DNA of 64,000 nucleotides from Paraburkholderia ultramafica. Its GTDB lineage: Bacteria; Pseudomonadota; Gammaproteobacteria; Burkholderiales; Burkholderiaceae. Where the stretch lies: positions 1-64,000 of the forward strand of contig NZ_CADIKK010000018.1 of assembly GCF_902859915.1 (NCBI RefSeq). Reading direction: 5' to 3'. The notes below the pieces were generated by a model, which was given only the letters and a program-made list of their open reading frames with translations, was not told the DNA's origin and ran no database searches. A program made the position numbers and the translations under genes. Below, piece by piece: positions 32,370-41,055 of this stretch; position 1 is the stretch's first letter; each line of letters opens with the position of its first letter.

Positions 32370-32486
32370 ATGAAAGTGATGGCATCGGTTAAGCGCATTT
32401 GCCGCAATTGCAAGATCATCAAGCGCAAAGGCGTTGTGCGCGTGATTTGCAGCTCTGATCCGCGCCACAAACAGCGTCAAGGCTGA
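32370..32486 (+). CDS. rpmJ: 50S ribosomal protein L36
   Basis: A 38-residue protein with start ATG at 32,370 and stop TGA at 32,484-32,486. It begins [11 protein letters not shown] and has the zinc ribbon C11, C14, C27 and H33, so it is the zinc-binding (C+) form. It sits at its standard position between infA and rpsM. Confidence 0.97.
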
Positions 32487-32527
32487 ACGCCGCGCTTTTG
32501 CTTGCGCTTTTTGTTTGAGGAAAAACA

Positions 32528-32893
32528 ATGGCTCGTATCGCAGGGGTTAACATCCCGAATCACCAGCATACTGAAATCGGCCTCACGGCTATTTACGGTA
32601 TCGGCCGCACGCGCTCGCGCGACATTTGCGTCGCTGCTGGTGTGGCATTTTCGAAGAAGGTCAAAGACCTGAACGACGCAGACCTCGAAAAGCTGCGTGA
32701 AGAAGTCGGCAAGTTCATCGTTGAAGGCGATCTGCGCCGTGAAACGACGATGAACATCAAGCGCCTGATGGATCTCGGCTGCTACCGTGGCGTGCGGCAT
32801 CGTAAGGGCTTGCCCCTGCGCGGCCAACGTACGCGTACGAATGCCCGTACGCGCAAGGGTCCGCGTCGTGCAGCGCAATCGCTGAAGAAGTAA
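32528..32893 (+). CDS. rpsM: 30S ribosomal protein S13
   Basis: S13 bridges 30S and 50S heads and contacts P-site tRNA. The 121-residue protein has the helix-hairpin-helix region (I-Y-G-I-G-R-T-R-S) and the basic C-terminal tail [13 protein letters not shown]. It is first in the alpha cluster. Confidence 0.99.
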
Positions 32894-32921
32894 GCGGAAC
32901 TGACAGTTACAGGAAAACGTA

Positions 32922-33326
32922 ATGGCTAAGGCTTCGAACAACTCCGCGGCGCAACGCGTTCGCAAGAAGGTCAAGAAGAACGTCGCCGAGGGCGTGGTTC
33001 ACGTTCACGCGTCGTTCAACAACACCATCATCACGATCACCGATCGTCAAGGCAATGCACTTGCCTGGGCAACGTCGGGTGGTCAGGGCTTCAAGGGTTC
33101 GCGTAAATCGACCCCGTTTGCAGCTCAGGTGGCAGCCGAATCGGCAGGCCGCGTGGCGATGGAATACGGCGTCAAGAACCTCGAAGTGCGGATCAAGGGC
33201 CCCGGTCCTGGCCGTGAGTCGGCGGTGCGCGCGCTGCATGGTCTTGGCATCAAGATCACCGCGATCTCCGACGTGACCCCGGTCCCGCACAACGGCTGCC
33301 GTCCGCCGAAGCGTCGTCGTATCTAA
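32922..33326 (+). CDS. rpsK: 30S ribosomal protein S11
   Basis: S11 forms part of the 30S platform. The 134-residue protein carries the conserved [12 protein letters not shown] and the C-terminal [15 protein letters not shown]. It is full length. Confidence 0.99.
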   Translation: MAKASNNSAAQRVRKKVKKNVAEGVVHVHASFNNTIITITDRQGNALAWATSGGQGFKGSRKSTPFAAQVAAESAGRVAMEYGVKNLEVRIKGPGPGRESAVRALHGLGIKITAISDVTPVPHNGCRPPKRRRI

Positions 33327-33340
33327 GACGCCGGTTTTGC

Positions 33341-33450
33341 TAGCGCCTGTTGCCGCCCCGCGCGGCGGCAGGCTGCTTGCGCTATTGAATTGACTAAGCC
33401 CACCGTTCGACCCAAAGGGTTCGGACTAGCGCGAGTGCATGCACTTGCGT
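33341..33450 (+). promoter_or_regulatory. Structured leader before rpsD (candidate S4 target)
   Basis: The 147-base rpsK-rpsD gap holds nested stems: TAGCGC (33,341-33,346) with GCGCTA (33,379-33,384), enclosing TGCCGCC (33,351-33,357) with GGCGGCA (33,364-33,370). A second palindromic hairpin follows around AGTGCATGCACT (about 33,434-33,445). In E. coli S4 represses the alpha operon at a pseudoknot before rpsM. Here the structured gap is directly before rpsD. The ligand is inferred. Confidence 0.45.
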
Positions 33451-33473
33451 GATTAATCATAGAAGGAATCAAC

Positions 33474-34097
33474 GTGGCACGTTATATCGGCCCTAAGGCC
33501 AAGCTGTCCCGCCGTGAAGGCACTGACCTCTTCCTGAAGAGCGCCCGTCGTTCGCTCGCTGACAAGTGCAAGCTTGACAGCAAGCCTGGCCAGCATGGCC
33601 GCACCTCGGGTGCACGTACGTCCGACTACGGCACGCAGCTGCGCGAAAAGCAAAAAGTGAAGCGCATCTACGGTGTGCTCGAGCGTCAATTCCGCCGTTA
33701 CTTCGCTGAAGCCGACCGCCTGAAGGGCAACACGGGTGAAAACCTGCTGCAGTTGCTCGAATCGCGTCTGGACAACGTCGTGTATCGCATGGGCTTCGGC
33801 TCGACGCGCGCTGAAGCACGTCAGCTCGTGAGCCACAAGGCGATCATGGTGAACGGCGTCGTGTCGAACATCCCGTCGATGCAGGTGAAGGCAGGCGACG
33901 TTGTCGCAGTGCGCGAACAGAAGAAGAAGCAAGCGCGTATTCTCGAAGCGCTGTCGCTGGCTGAGCAAGGCGGTCTGCCGAGCTGGGTCGCTGTCGATTC
34001 GAAGAAGTTCGAAGGCACGTTCAAGTCGAAGCCGGAACGCAGCGACATCGCTGGCGATATCAACGAAAGCCTGATCGTCGAATTGTATTCACGGTAA
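33474..34097 (+). CDS. rpsD: 30S ribosomal protein S4
   Basis: S4 nucleates 30S assembly and in E. coli autoregulates the alpha operon. The 207-residue protein starts with GTG after AGAAGGAA and reads (M)[12 protein letters not shown]. The S4 RNA-binding domain ([10 protein letters not shown], then [13 protein letters not shown]) is complete. Confidence 0.99.
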   Translation: MARYIGPKAKLSRREGTDLFLKSARRSLADKCKLDSKPGQHGRTSGARTSDYGTQLREKQKVKRIYGVLERQFRRYFAEADRLKGNTGENLLQLLESRLDNVVYRMGFGSTRAEARQLVSHKAIMVNGVVSNIPSMQVKAGDVVAVREQKKKQARILEALSLAEQGGLPSWVAVDSKKFEGTFKSKPERSDIAGDINESLIVELYSR

Positions 34098-34221
34098 TCG
34101 GATTAACGGCCGGGGCACCCCGATTGCGTTGCGCAAGGGGGCGTCTCGGCTGTTTATTTTCAGGTTGTTACCGGTCAGCCTTATCGGTGTAACGAGCCGA
34201 GGGTATTGTAAAGGAAAACCT

Positions 34222-35199
34222 ATGCAAACCAGTTTGTTGAAGCCCAAGATCATCGCAGTTGAATCGCTTGGCGAGAGCCACGCGAAAGTGGTCATGGAAC
34301 CGTTTGAACGCGGTTATGGCCACACCTTGGGTAACGCGCTCCGGCGCGTGCTGCTGTCGTCGATGGTCGGCTACGCGCCGACCGAAGTGACGATCGCAGG
34401 CGTCGTACATGAATACTCGACGCTCGACGGTGTGCAAGAGGATGTGGTCAACCTGTTGTTGAACCTGAAAGGCGTCGTGTTCAAGCTGCATAACCGTGAT
34501 GAAGTCACGGTTACGCTGCGCAAGGACGGCGAAGGCGTTGTCACCGCTGGCGACATCGAACTCGCGCACGATTGCGAAGTGATCAACCCGGATCACGTGA
34601 TTGCGCATCTGTCGAAGGGCGGCAAGCTCGACGTGCAGATCAAGGTCGAAAAGGGCCGCGGCTATGTGCCGGGCAATGTGCGTCGTTATGGCGAAGAGTC
34701 GGCCAAGATCATCGGCCGTATCGTGCTGGATGCGTCGTTCTCGCCGGTTCGCCGCGTGAGCTACGCCGTTGAAAGCGCTCGCGTCGAACAGCGTACCGAC
34801 CTCGACAAGCTCGTGATGAACATCGAAACCAACGGTGTGATCTCGCCGGAAGAAGCGATCCGTCAATCGGCTCGTATTCTGGTCGATCAACTGTCGGTGT
34901 TCGCGGCACTGGAAGGCACCGAAGCAACGGCGGAAGCGCCGTCGCGTGCGCCGCAGATCGATCCGATCCTGCTGCGTCCGGTCGATGATCTCGAACTGAC
35001 GGTTCGTTCCGCGAACTGCCTGAAGGCCGAGAACATCTACTACATCGGCGACCTGATCCAGCGCACGGAGAACGAGCTGCTCAAGACGCCGAATCTGGGC
35101 CGCAAGTCGCTGAACGAAATCAAGGAAGTATTGGCGTCGCGTGGTTTGACGCTCGGCATGAAGCTCGAAAACTGGCCGCCGGCTGGTCTCGACAAGTAA
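34222..35199 (+). CDS. rpoA: DNA-directed RNA polymerase subunit alpha
   Basis: The alpha dimer scaffolds RNA polymerase, and its C-terminal domain binds UP elements and activators. The ATG at 34,222 follows AAAGGA and gives 325 residues starting M-Q-T-S-L-L-K-P-K. The longer in-frame start (34,129) adds unrelated sequence from the leader. The N-terminal domain covers residues 1 to about 235. The C-terminal helix-hairpin-helix ([12 protein letters not shown]) is intact. Confidence 0.99.
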   Translation: MQTSLLKPKIIAVESLGESHAKVVMEPFERGYGHTLGNALRRVLLSSMVGYAPTEVTIAGVVHEYSTLDGVQEDVVNLLLNLKGVVFKLHNRDEVTVTLRKDGEGVVTAGDIELAHDCEVINPDHVIAHLSKGGKLDVQIKVEKGRGYVPGNVRRYGEESAKIIGRIVLDASFSPVRRVSYAVESARVEQRTDLDKLVMNIETNGVISPEEAIRQSARILVDQLSVFAALEGTEATAEAPSRAPQIDPILLRPVDDLELTVRSANCLKAENIYYIGDLIQRTENELLKTPNLGRKSLNEIKEVLASRGLTLGMKLENWPPAGLDK

Positions 35200-35225
35200 T
35201 ACCGGGACAGAACCCGCCGCTGCAC

Positions 35226-35270
35226 TGGCAAAGACGCGGATTTTCCTTTAAAATCCGCGTCTTGTCTTTT
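35226..35270 (+). promoter_or_regulatory. rpoA terminator overlapping a putative rplQ promoter
   Basis: A perfect 14-pair stem (35,231-35,244 with 35,250-35,263, loop CCTTT) followed by GTCTTTTTT is a strong terminator after rpoA. A -10-like TAAAAT (35,249-35,254) with a weak -35 TGGCAA (35,226-35,231) 17 bases upstream is placed in the stem exactly as TATAAT is at 26,422. This would let rplQ be transcribed separately. Confidence 0.65.
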
Positions 35271-35358
35271 TTCACTACCGGCCCGTGCGCTCACTACTTT
35301 CAGGTAGATCGAGTGCGATAGAAGAGCTGGACCAAAACTTTGAATCGAAGGAATTAAC

Positions 35359-35751
35359 ATGCGTCACCGTCATGGTCTGCGGAAACTGAACCGCACGAGC
35401 AGCCACCGTCTGGCAATGCTCCGTAATATGTCCAACTCGCTGATCGAGCACGAAGTCATCAAGACCACGCTGCCGAAGGCGAAAGAACTCCGTAAAGTCG
35501 TCGAGCCGCTGATCACGCTCGGCAAGAAGCCGTCGCTGGCAAATCGTCGTCTGGCGTTCAACCGCCTGCGCGATCGTGACTCGGTCACGAAGCTGTTCGA
35601 AGTTCTCGGCCCGCGTTACGCTACCCGTCCGGGCGGCTACCTGCGCGTCCTGAAGTTCGGCTTCCGCGTTGGCGACAATGCACCGATGGCACTGGTCGAA
35701 CTGCTCGACCGTCCGGAAGTTGAAGAAGTTGAAGTGCAAGAAGCTGAGTAA
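35359..35751 (+). CDS. rplQ: 50S ribosomal protein L17
   Basis: L17 lies near the exit tunnel. The 130-residue protein starts [17 protein letters not shown] and is full length. It is separated from rpoA by a strong terminator and is followed by another, so it may form its own short transcript. Confidence 0.99.
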   Translation: MRHRHGLRKLNRTSSHRLAMLRNMSNSLIEHEVIKTTLPKAKELRKVVEPLITLGKKPSLANRRLAFNRLRDRDSVTKLFEVLGPRYATRPGGYLRVLKFGFRVGDNAPMALVELLDRPEVEEVEVQEAE

Positions 35752-35764
35752 GCTTTTGGGCATC

Positions 35765-35796
35765 GAAAAAAGCCAGGCGCATAGCCTGGCTTTTTT
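35765..35796 (+). terminator. rplQ terminator (bidirectional shape)
   Basis: AAAAAAGCCAGGC pairs with GCCTGGCTTTTTT, with A-runs before and T-runs after the stem. It ends the ribosomal protein cluster. Confidence 0.95.
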
Positions 35797-35939
35797 GTTT
35801 GTGGCGGGTCATTCGCTGCGACAGCCGTTCGCAGTGGCCAATTCCCAATGCCGTACGCATGCTGCGCCACCGTCTGCGGCGTCACAGGGCTAGGTGATAC
35901 CATATCGGCACCTGAATCGTGCATTGCCGGAGTTTTTTT

Positions 35940-36272
35940 GTGAGTGTAAATGTGACCTTGATTCTGACCACGGTACCGGATGCGGCCGTCGCTCAGAAGC
36001 TCGCCGCGGATGCGCTGGCCGCGCGCTTATGTGCCTGCGTCACACAGCTAGGCAGCGTGCAGTCGAGCTATCACTGGCAGGGCACGATCGAAGCCGCGCA
36101 GGAAATCCAGTTGCTGTTCAAGACGAGCGCCGCCCGCGCGCTGGAGCTTGAGCAGTACATTCAGGCTCACCATCCCTACGACACGCCGGAAATCCTCTCG
36201 TGGCAAGCGACGGCATCCGCCGCGTACGGCCAGTGGATCACTGCTGAAACCCAACGTCCTCTCCATGTTTAA
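35940..36272 (+). CDS. cutA: Divalent-cation tolerance protein CutA
   Basis: CutA is a small trimeric protein of the PII-like fold. It is linked in E. coli to copper tolerance and cytochrome c biogenesis, but its exact role is unclear. The start is GTG at 35,940, eight bases after GGAG, giving 110 residues starting (M)-S-V-N-V-T-L-I-L-T-T-V-P. The C-terminal H-P-Y-D-T-P-E-I motif is typical. Its last codons overlap the dsbD start, the same pairing as in many proteobacteria. Confidence 0.93.
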   Translation: MSVNVTLILTTVPDAAVAQKLAADALAARLCACVTQLGSVQSSYHWQGTIEAAQEIQLLFKTSAARALELEQYIQAHHPYDTPEILSWQATASAAYGQWITAETQRPLHV

Positions 36273-38136
36273 CGGTCTCGACCGACGCGCGCGCCATGCG
36301 CTGCGCACCGCGTTCTTCCTGCTCGGCTGCTTGATCCTCGCGCAGTTCGGCACGCTTGCCCGCGCCGCGGACGACTTCCTGGATCCGGCCGTCGCGTTCA
36401 AATTCAGCGCGACCGAGAAACCCGGCGAAGTCGCAGTGACGTACAAGATCGCCGACGGCTACTACATGTACCGTGAGCGTTTCGCTTTCGCGACCCGCAA
36501 TGGCACGGCTACGATCGGCGAGCCGCAATTGCCGGCTGGCCACGTCAAGTTCGACCAGACCTTCAACAAGAACGTCGAGACTTACCGTAACGAGCTGACG
36601 ATCCGCATCCCGGTCAAACAGGCGGCGGGACCGTTCGATCTGGCGGTGACGTCGCAGGGCTGCGCCGATGCGGGCATTTGCTATCCGCCGATGGAGCGCG
36701 TGTACCACGTGAGCGGCGAGGCCTTGCAGGCCGCCGGCAGCGCGGCAGCCACTACGGCTATGCAGCAATCCGCCGCGGCCGACGAGTCCTGGTATGAGCG
36801 CGCCACGAGCGCCGACTATGCGCAGTCGCTGCTGCAACGCGGCGGCTTGTTCGCGATCATCGGGCTTTATTTCGTCGCCGGCGCCGTGCTCAGTCTGCTG
36901 CCGTGCTCGTATCCGATGATTCCGATCCTGTCGGCGATCATCATCGGTGAAGGCGCGCGGGTGACGCGTGCGCGCGGTTTCGCGTTGTCGCTGGCGTATG
37001 TGATCGGCATGGCGCTCGTATACACGGCGCTTGGCGTCGCGGCGGCGCTCGTCGGTCAGAGCCTCGGCGCCTGGCTGCAAAACCCATGGGTACTCGGCGC
37101 GTTCGGTGTCCTGCTGACGATTTTCGCGCTGACGTTGATCGCCGGTTTCGACATCGCGCTGCCTCAGCGCTGGCAGGACGGTGTTTCGCGTGCGTCGACC
37201 GGGCGCTCCGGCGGCAAGTTTGCCGCGGTTGCGGTGATGGGCGCGCTGTCCGCGCTGGTGGTCGGCGCCTGTATGACCGCTCCGCTTTTTGCCGTGCTTG
37301 CGTTCATCGCGCATACCGGCGACGCCGTGCTCGGCGGCGCAGCGTTGTTCTCGATGGGGCTGGGGCTCGGCGTGCCGCTCTTGATCGTCGGTCTTGGGGC
37401 CGGCACCTTGCTTCCGCGCGCGGGTGCATGGATGGATGACGTCAAGGTGTTCTTCGGCGTCGTGCTGCTAGCGGCGGCGCTGTGGATCGTCTGGCCGGTG
37501 CTCGGCGCGGCTGCGACGATGTTGCTAAGCGCGGTGTGGTTGCTGGTCGCCGCGGCTTCGCTCGGGTTGTTCTCGGCAGCGGTTGTCGGCGCGTCCGTAT
37601 GGCGCCGGCTGGGCCGAGGGATCGGTGCGGCGTTGGCAGTCTGGGCAGCGGTGCTGCTGGTCGGTCTGGCTGCGGGATCTTCCGATCCTCTGCGACCGCT
37701 TGCCGTGTTGGCCGCGCGGGGCGGCGAGGCTGGCGTCACGAATGCCTCCAATGGGCCGGATACGGCGCCGCGGAGCGATTTGACGTTCGCCCCGGTTCGC
37801 TCATCGAATGAACTCGACCAGGCCGTCAAAACGGCTGCACAGCCCGCCATGCTTGATTTCTACGCGGACTGGTGCGTCAGCTGCAAGGAGATGGAGAAAC
37901 TCACCTTTAGCGACCCGCGCGTTCAGGCGAAATTGAAGCAGATGAACCTGCTACGCGCCGACGTCACTGCGAACAACATTGACGATCAGGCGCTGCTCAA
38001 GCGTTTCAGCCTGTTCGGGCCGCCGGGGATCATTTTCTTCGATCAGGGCGGCAAGGAAGTGTTGCGCGTCGTGGGCTATGAGTCCGCGGATAAATTCTTG
38101 CGTACGCTGGATCGGGCGGGTGCGTCGGGGGCGTAA
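36265..38136 (+). CDS. dsbD: Thiol:disulfide interchange protein DsbD
   Basis: DsbD moves electrons from cytoplasmic thioredoxin across the inner membrane to periplasmic DsbC and the cytochrome c thiol pathway. From the ATG at 36,265 (623 residues) there is a signal segment (about 11-34) and a periplasmic alpha domain with C133 and C139. A multi-helix transmembrane beta domain follows, containing L-P-C-S-Y-P-M-I-P. The C-terminal thioredoxin domain has W536-C537-V-S-C540. A longer in-frame start inside cutA is rejected because the signal peptide begins here. It overlaps the cutA stop by eight bases. Confidence 0.95.
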   Translation: MFNGLDRRARHALRTAFFLLGCLILAQFGTLARAADDFLDPAVAFKFSATEKPGEVAVTYKIADGYYMYRERFAFATRNGTATIGEPQLPAGHVKFDQTFNKNVETYRNELTIRIPVKQAAGPFDLAVTSQGCADAGICYPPMERVYHVSGEALQAAGSAAATTAMQQSAAADESWYERATSADYAQSLLQRGGLFAIIGLYFVAGAVLSLLPCSYPMIPILSAIIIGEGARVTRARGFALSLAYVIGMALVYTALGVAAALVGQSLGAWLQNPWVLGAFGVLLTIFALTLIAGFDIALPQRWQDGVSRASTGRSGGKFAAVAVMGALSALVVGACMTAPLFAVLAFIAHTGDAVLGGAALFSMGLGLGVPLLIVGLGAGTLLPRAGAWMDDVKVFFGVVLLAAALWIVWPVLGAAATMLLSAVWLLVAAASLGLFSAAVVGASVWRRLGRGIGAALAVWAAVLLVGLAAGSSDPLRPLAVLAARGGEAGVTNASNGPDTAPRSDLTFAPVRSSNELDQAVKTAAQPAMLDFYADWCVSCKEMEKLTFSDPRVQAKLKQMNLLRADVTANNIDDQALLKRFSLFGPPGIIFFDQGGKEVLRVVGYESADKFLRTLDRAGASGA

Positions 38137-38139
38137 CCA

Positions 38140-38159
38140 AGCCGCCCCAAAAGGCGGCT
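38140..38159. terminator. Hairpin between convergent dsbD and hemB
   Basis: AGCCGCC (38,140-38,146) pairs with GGCGGCT (38,153-38,159) around CCAAAA. T-runs are poor on both strands, so it is a weak bidirectional terminator candidate. Confidence 0.45.
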
Positions 38160-38166
38160 CGTCAGC

Positions 38167-39324
<1,158 letters not shown>

Positions 39325-39336
39325 TTAGGCTGTTTG

Positions 39337-39364
39337 ACCCGCCGTTTAAGCGGCGGGTTTTTTT
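39337..39364 (+). terminator. Plus-strand terminator between hemB and engB
   Basis: ACCCGCCG pairs with CGGCGGGT around TTTAAG and is followed by seven T on the + strand. Both flanking genes are on the - strand, where no T-run follows the stem. So it is directed against a plus-strand transcript with no known gene. The rest of the gap (39,166-39,336) shows no gene and no convincing plus-strand promoter. Confidence 0.75.
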
Positions 39365-39415
39365 ATGGGCGGTCGAAAATGGCGCGTTTGCCCGATCGAA
39401 GCCACGCCGCCGCGC

Positions 39416-40069
39416 TTACTGTGCGGCGTCCGTTTCTCCCTTCGCATCGGGGATCAGCCAGCTTTCGATCAGCGCGTGCGCTTCGTCGATCCCGACGCGC
39501 TTGAGCGCCGAGAACAGTTGCGCGGTCAGCTCGCCCTGGTAGCCGGCGGTGCGATATTCAGCCAGACCTTTCTGCGTCGCGCGCAACGCGTTCACGCTTT
39601 CCTGGCGCGTCAATTTGTCACATTTGGTCAGCAGCGTGTGGATCGGCTTGCCGGTCGGCGCGAACCACTCGATCATGCGGCGGTCCAGATCGGTCAGCGG
39701 GCGGCGCGAGTCCATCATCAGGATCATGCCGCGCAATTGCGAGCGCGATTGCAGATACGTGGAGAGCAGCGCTTCCCAGTGAGCCTTGGCCGCGCCCGGC
39801 ACTTCCGCGTAGCCGTAACCCGGCAGGTCGACCAGATGCGCGGTCGGCTCGTCCGCGTCGCCCACCGAAAAATAATTGATGTGCTGCGTGCGTCCCGGCG
39901 TCTTACTGGCGAAAGCCAGCCGCTTCTGATTGCACAGGATATTGATGGCCGTCGACTTGCCCGCGTTCGAGCGTCCCGCGAAGGCGATCTCGGGTTGCGC
40001 GGTGGCCGGCAGGTCGCGCAGGTGATTGACGGTCGTGAAAAAGCGGGATTGGTGGAGCAGGAAGGACAT
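39416..40069 (-). CDS. engB: Ribosome biogenesis GTPase EngB (YsxC/YihA)
   Basis: This GTPase is needed for 50S subunit maturation. From the ATG at 40,069 it has 217 residues. G1 is G-R-S-N-A-G-K-S-T at 32-40. G2 is in [12 protein letters not shown]3 is D-L-P-G-Y-G, G4 is T-K-C-D-K and G5 is S-A-L-K. An upstream in-frame ATG (40,120) would add 17 residues and is less likely. It is divergent from the cytochrome c gene. Confidence 0.96.
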   Translation of the reverse strand: MSFLLHQSRFFTTVNHLRDLPATAQPEIAFAGRSNAGKSTAINILCNQKRLAFASKTPGRTQHINYFSVGDADEPTAHLVDLPGYGYAEVPGAAKAHWEALLSTYLQSRSQLRGMILMMDSRRPLTDLDRRMIEWFAPTGKPIHTLLTKCDKLTRQESVNALRATQKGLAEYRTAGYQGELTAQLFSALKRVGIDEAHALIESWLIPDAKGETDAAQ

Positions 40070-40285
40070 GATCAGGCCAGGATTCGAGACGCCGGGGAAC
40101 CCGGAGTGGGGACGGGTCAAGCCCGACTGGCGTCTTAGGGATTAGCGAGTTATTGTACAATACGATGGTTTACTGAAAACCTGAGGGGGCCGGCCCGCGT
40201 GCCTTGGCGGCTCCTGGCGGTCACTCGGTCACCGTCGTATTTTGCAAAACCTCTAAAATCCCACAAGACGAGACAGGGTGTGCGA

Positions 40286-40939
40286 ATGAATCGACTGAGC
40301 AAGACTCTGATGATGCTTCATGTAGCGGCAGGTCTTTCAGGTTTGGCAATTCAGGCACGAGCAGCAGATCCGGCAAAGCCGGACGTCAATCGGGGACAGG
40401 CAATCGCAGTGCAGGTATGCGCGTCGTGTCACGGTGCAGACGGCAACAGCGCCGGCGGTGCATATCCGAAACTGGCGGGCCAGCACCCTGAGTATCTCGT
40501 CAAGCAGCTTCAGGACTTCAAGATCCAGTCGGGCGCCAAGCAGCCCGCGCGCAACAATGCGATCATGGCGGGTATGGCTGCGGCGCTGTCCGAGCAGGAC
40601 ATGGTCAACGTCGCTGCTTTTTTCGCGACACAGACCCCGAAGCCCGGCTATGCGCATAACAAAGATACCGTCGCGCTCGGTCAGAAGATTTATCGAGGCG
40701 GGATCGCCGACAAGGGCGTGCCGGCATGCGCAAGCTGTCATGGGCCGACCGGTCAGGGGATTCCGTCACAGTTTCCGCGTATGTCGGGGCAGTGGGCGGA
40801 ATACTCGGTGGCGCAGCTGAGCGCGTTCACTCAAGGTCCTGGCGCACGCAACAACAACGAGGCGATGCACGCCATTGCATCGCGTCTGTCGGACAGCGAG
40901 ATCAAGGCTGTATCCGATTACATTGCGGGCTTGCGTTAA
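40286..40939 (+). CDS. Diheme cytochrome c4
   Basis: A periplasmic electron carrier, probably to a terminal oxidase. The ATG at 40,286 gives 217 residues with a signal peptide (residues 1 to about 26, ending A-R-A). There are two heme motifs, C45-A-S-C-H49 and C148-A-S-C-H152. The duplicated domain layout and the M-containing axial ligand segments fit cytochrome c4. The next genes encode cytochrome c assembly proteins. Confidence 0.92.
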   Translation: MNRLSKTLMMLHVAAGLSGLAIQARAADPAKPDVNRGQAIAVQVCASCHGADGNSAGGAYPKLAGQHPEYLVKQLQDFKIQSGAKQPARNNAIMAGMAAALSEQDMVNVAAFFATQTPKPGYAHNKDTVALGQKIYRGGIADKGVPACASCHGPTGQGIPSQFPRMSGQWAEYSVAQLSAFTQGPGARNNNEAMHAIASRLSDSEIKAVSDYIAGLR

Positions 40940-40990
40940 GAGGGTCCGCACGCAGGTGCAACCGGCCCGGCGGGTCGGTACAAAACAAGA

Positions 40991-41035
40991 AAAGGGTGAG
41001 GGCGTCGTGCGTACGACAGCCCTTCACCCTTTTTT
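40991..41035 (+). terminator. Cytochrome c4 gene terminator
   Basis: AAAGGGTGA pairs with TTCACCCTTT, with further pairs GGC/GCC and TCGT/ACGA inside the stem, followed by a T-run. It lies about 20 bases before the resB-like gene, so that gene is expected to have a separate start or read-through. Confidence 0.85.
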
Positions 41036-41055
41036 GCTGTTCAGCCGGAGTATGA

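Noticed and set aside
39337-39364. This hairpin as the terminator of engB
   Set aside because: On the minus strand the stem is followed by TCAAAC, not a T-run. The T-run is on the plus strand only.
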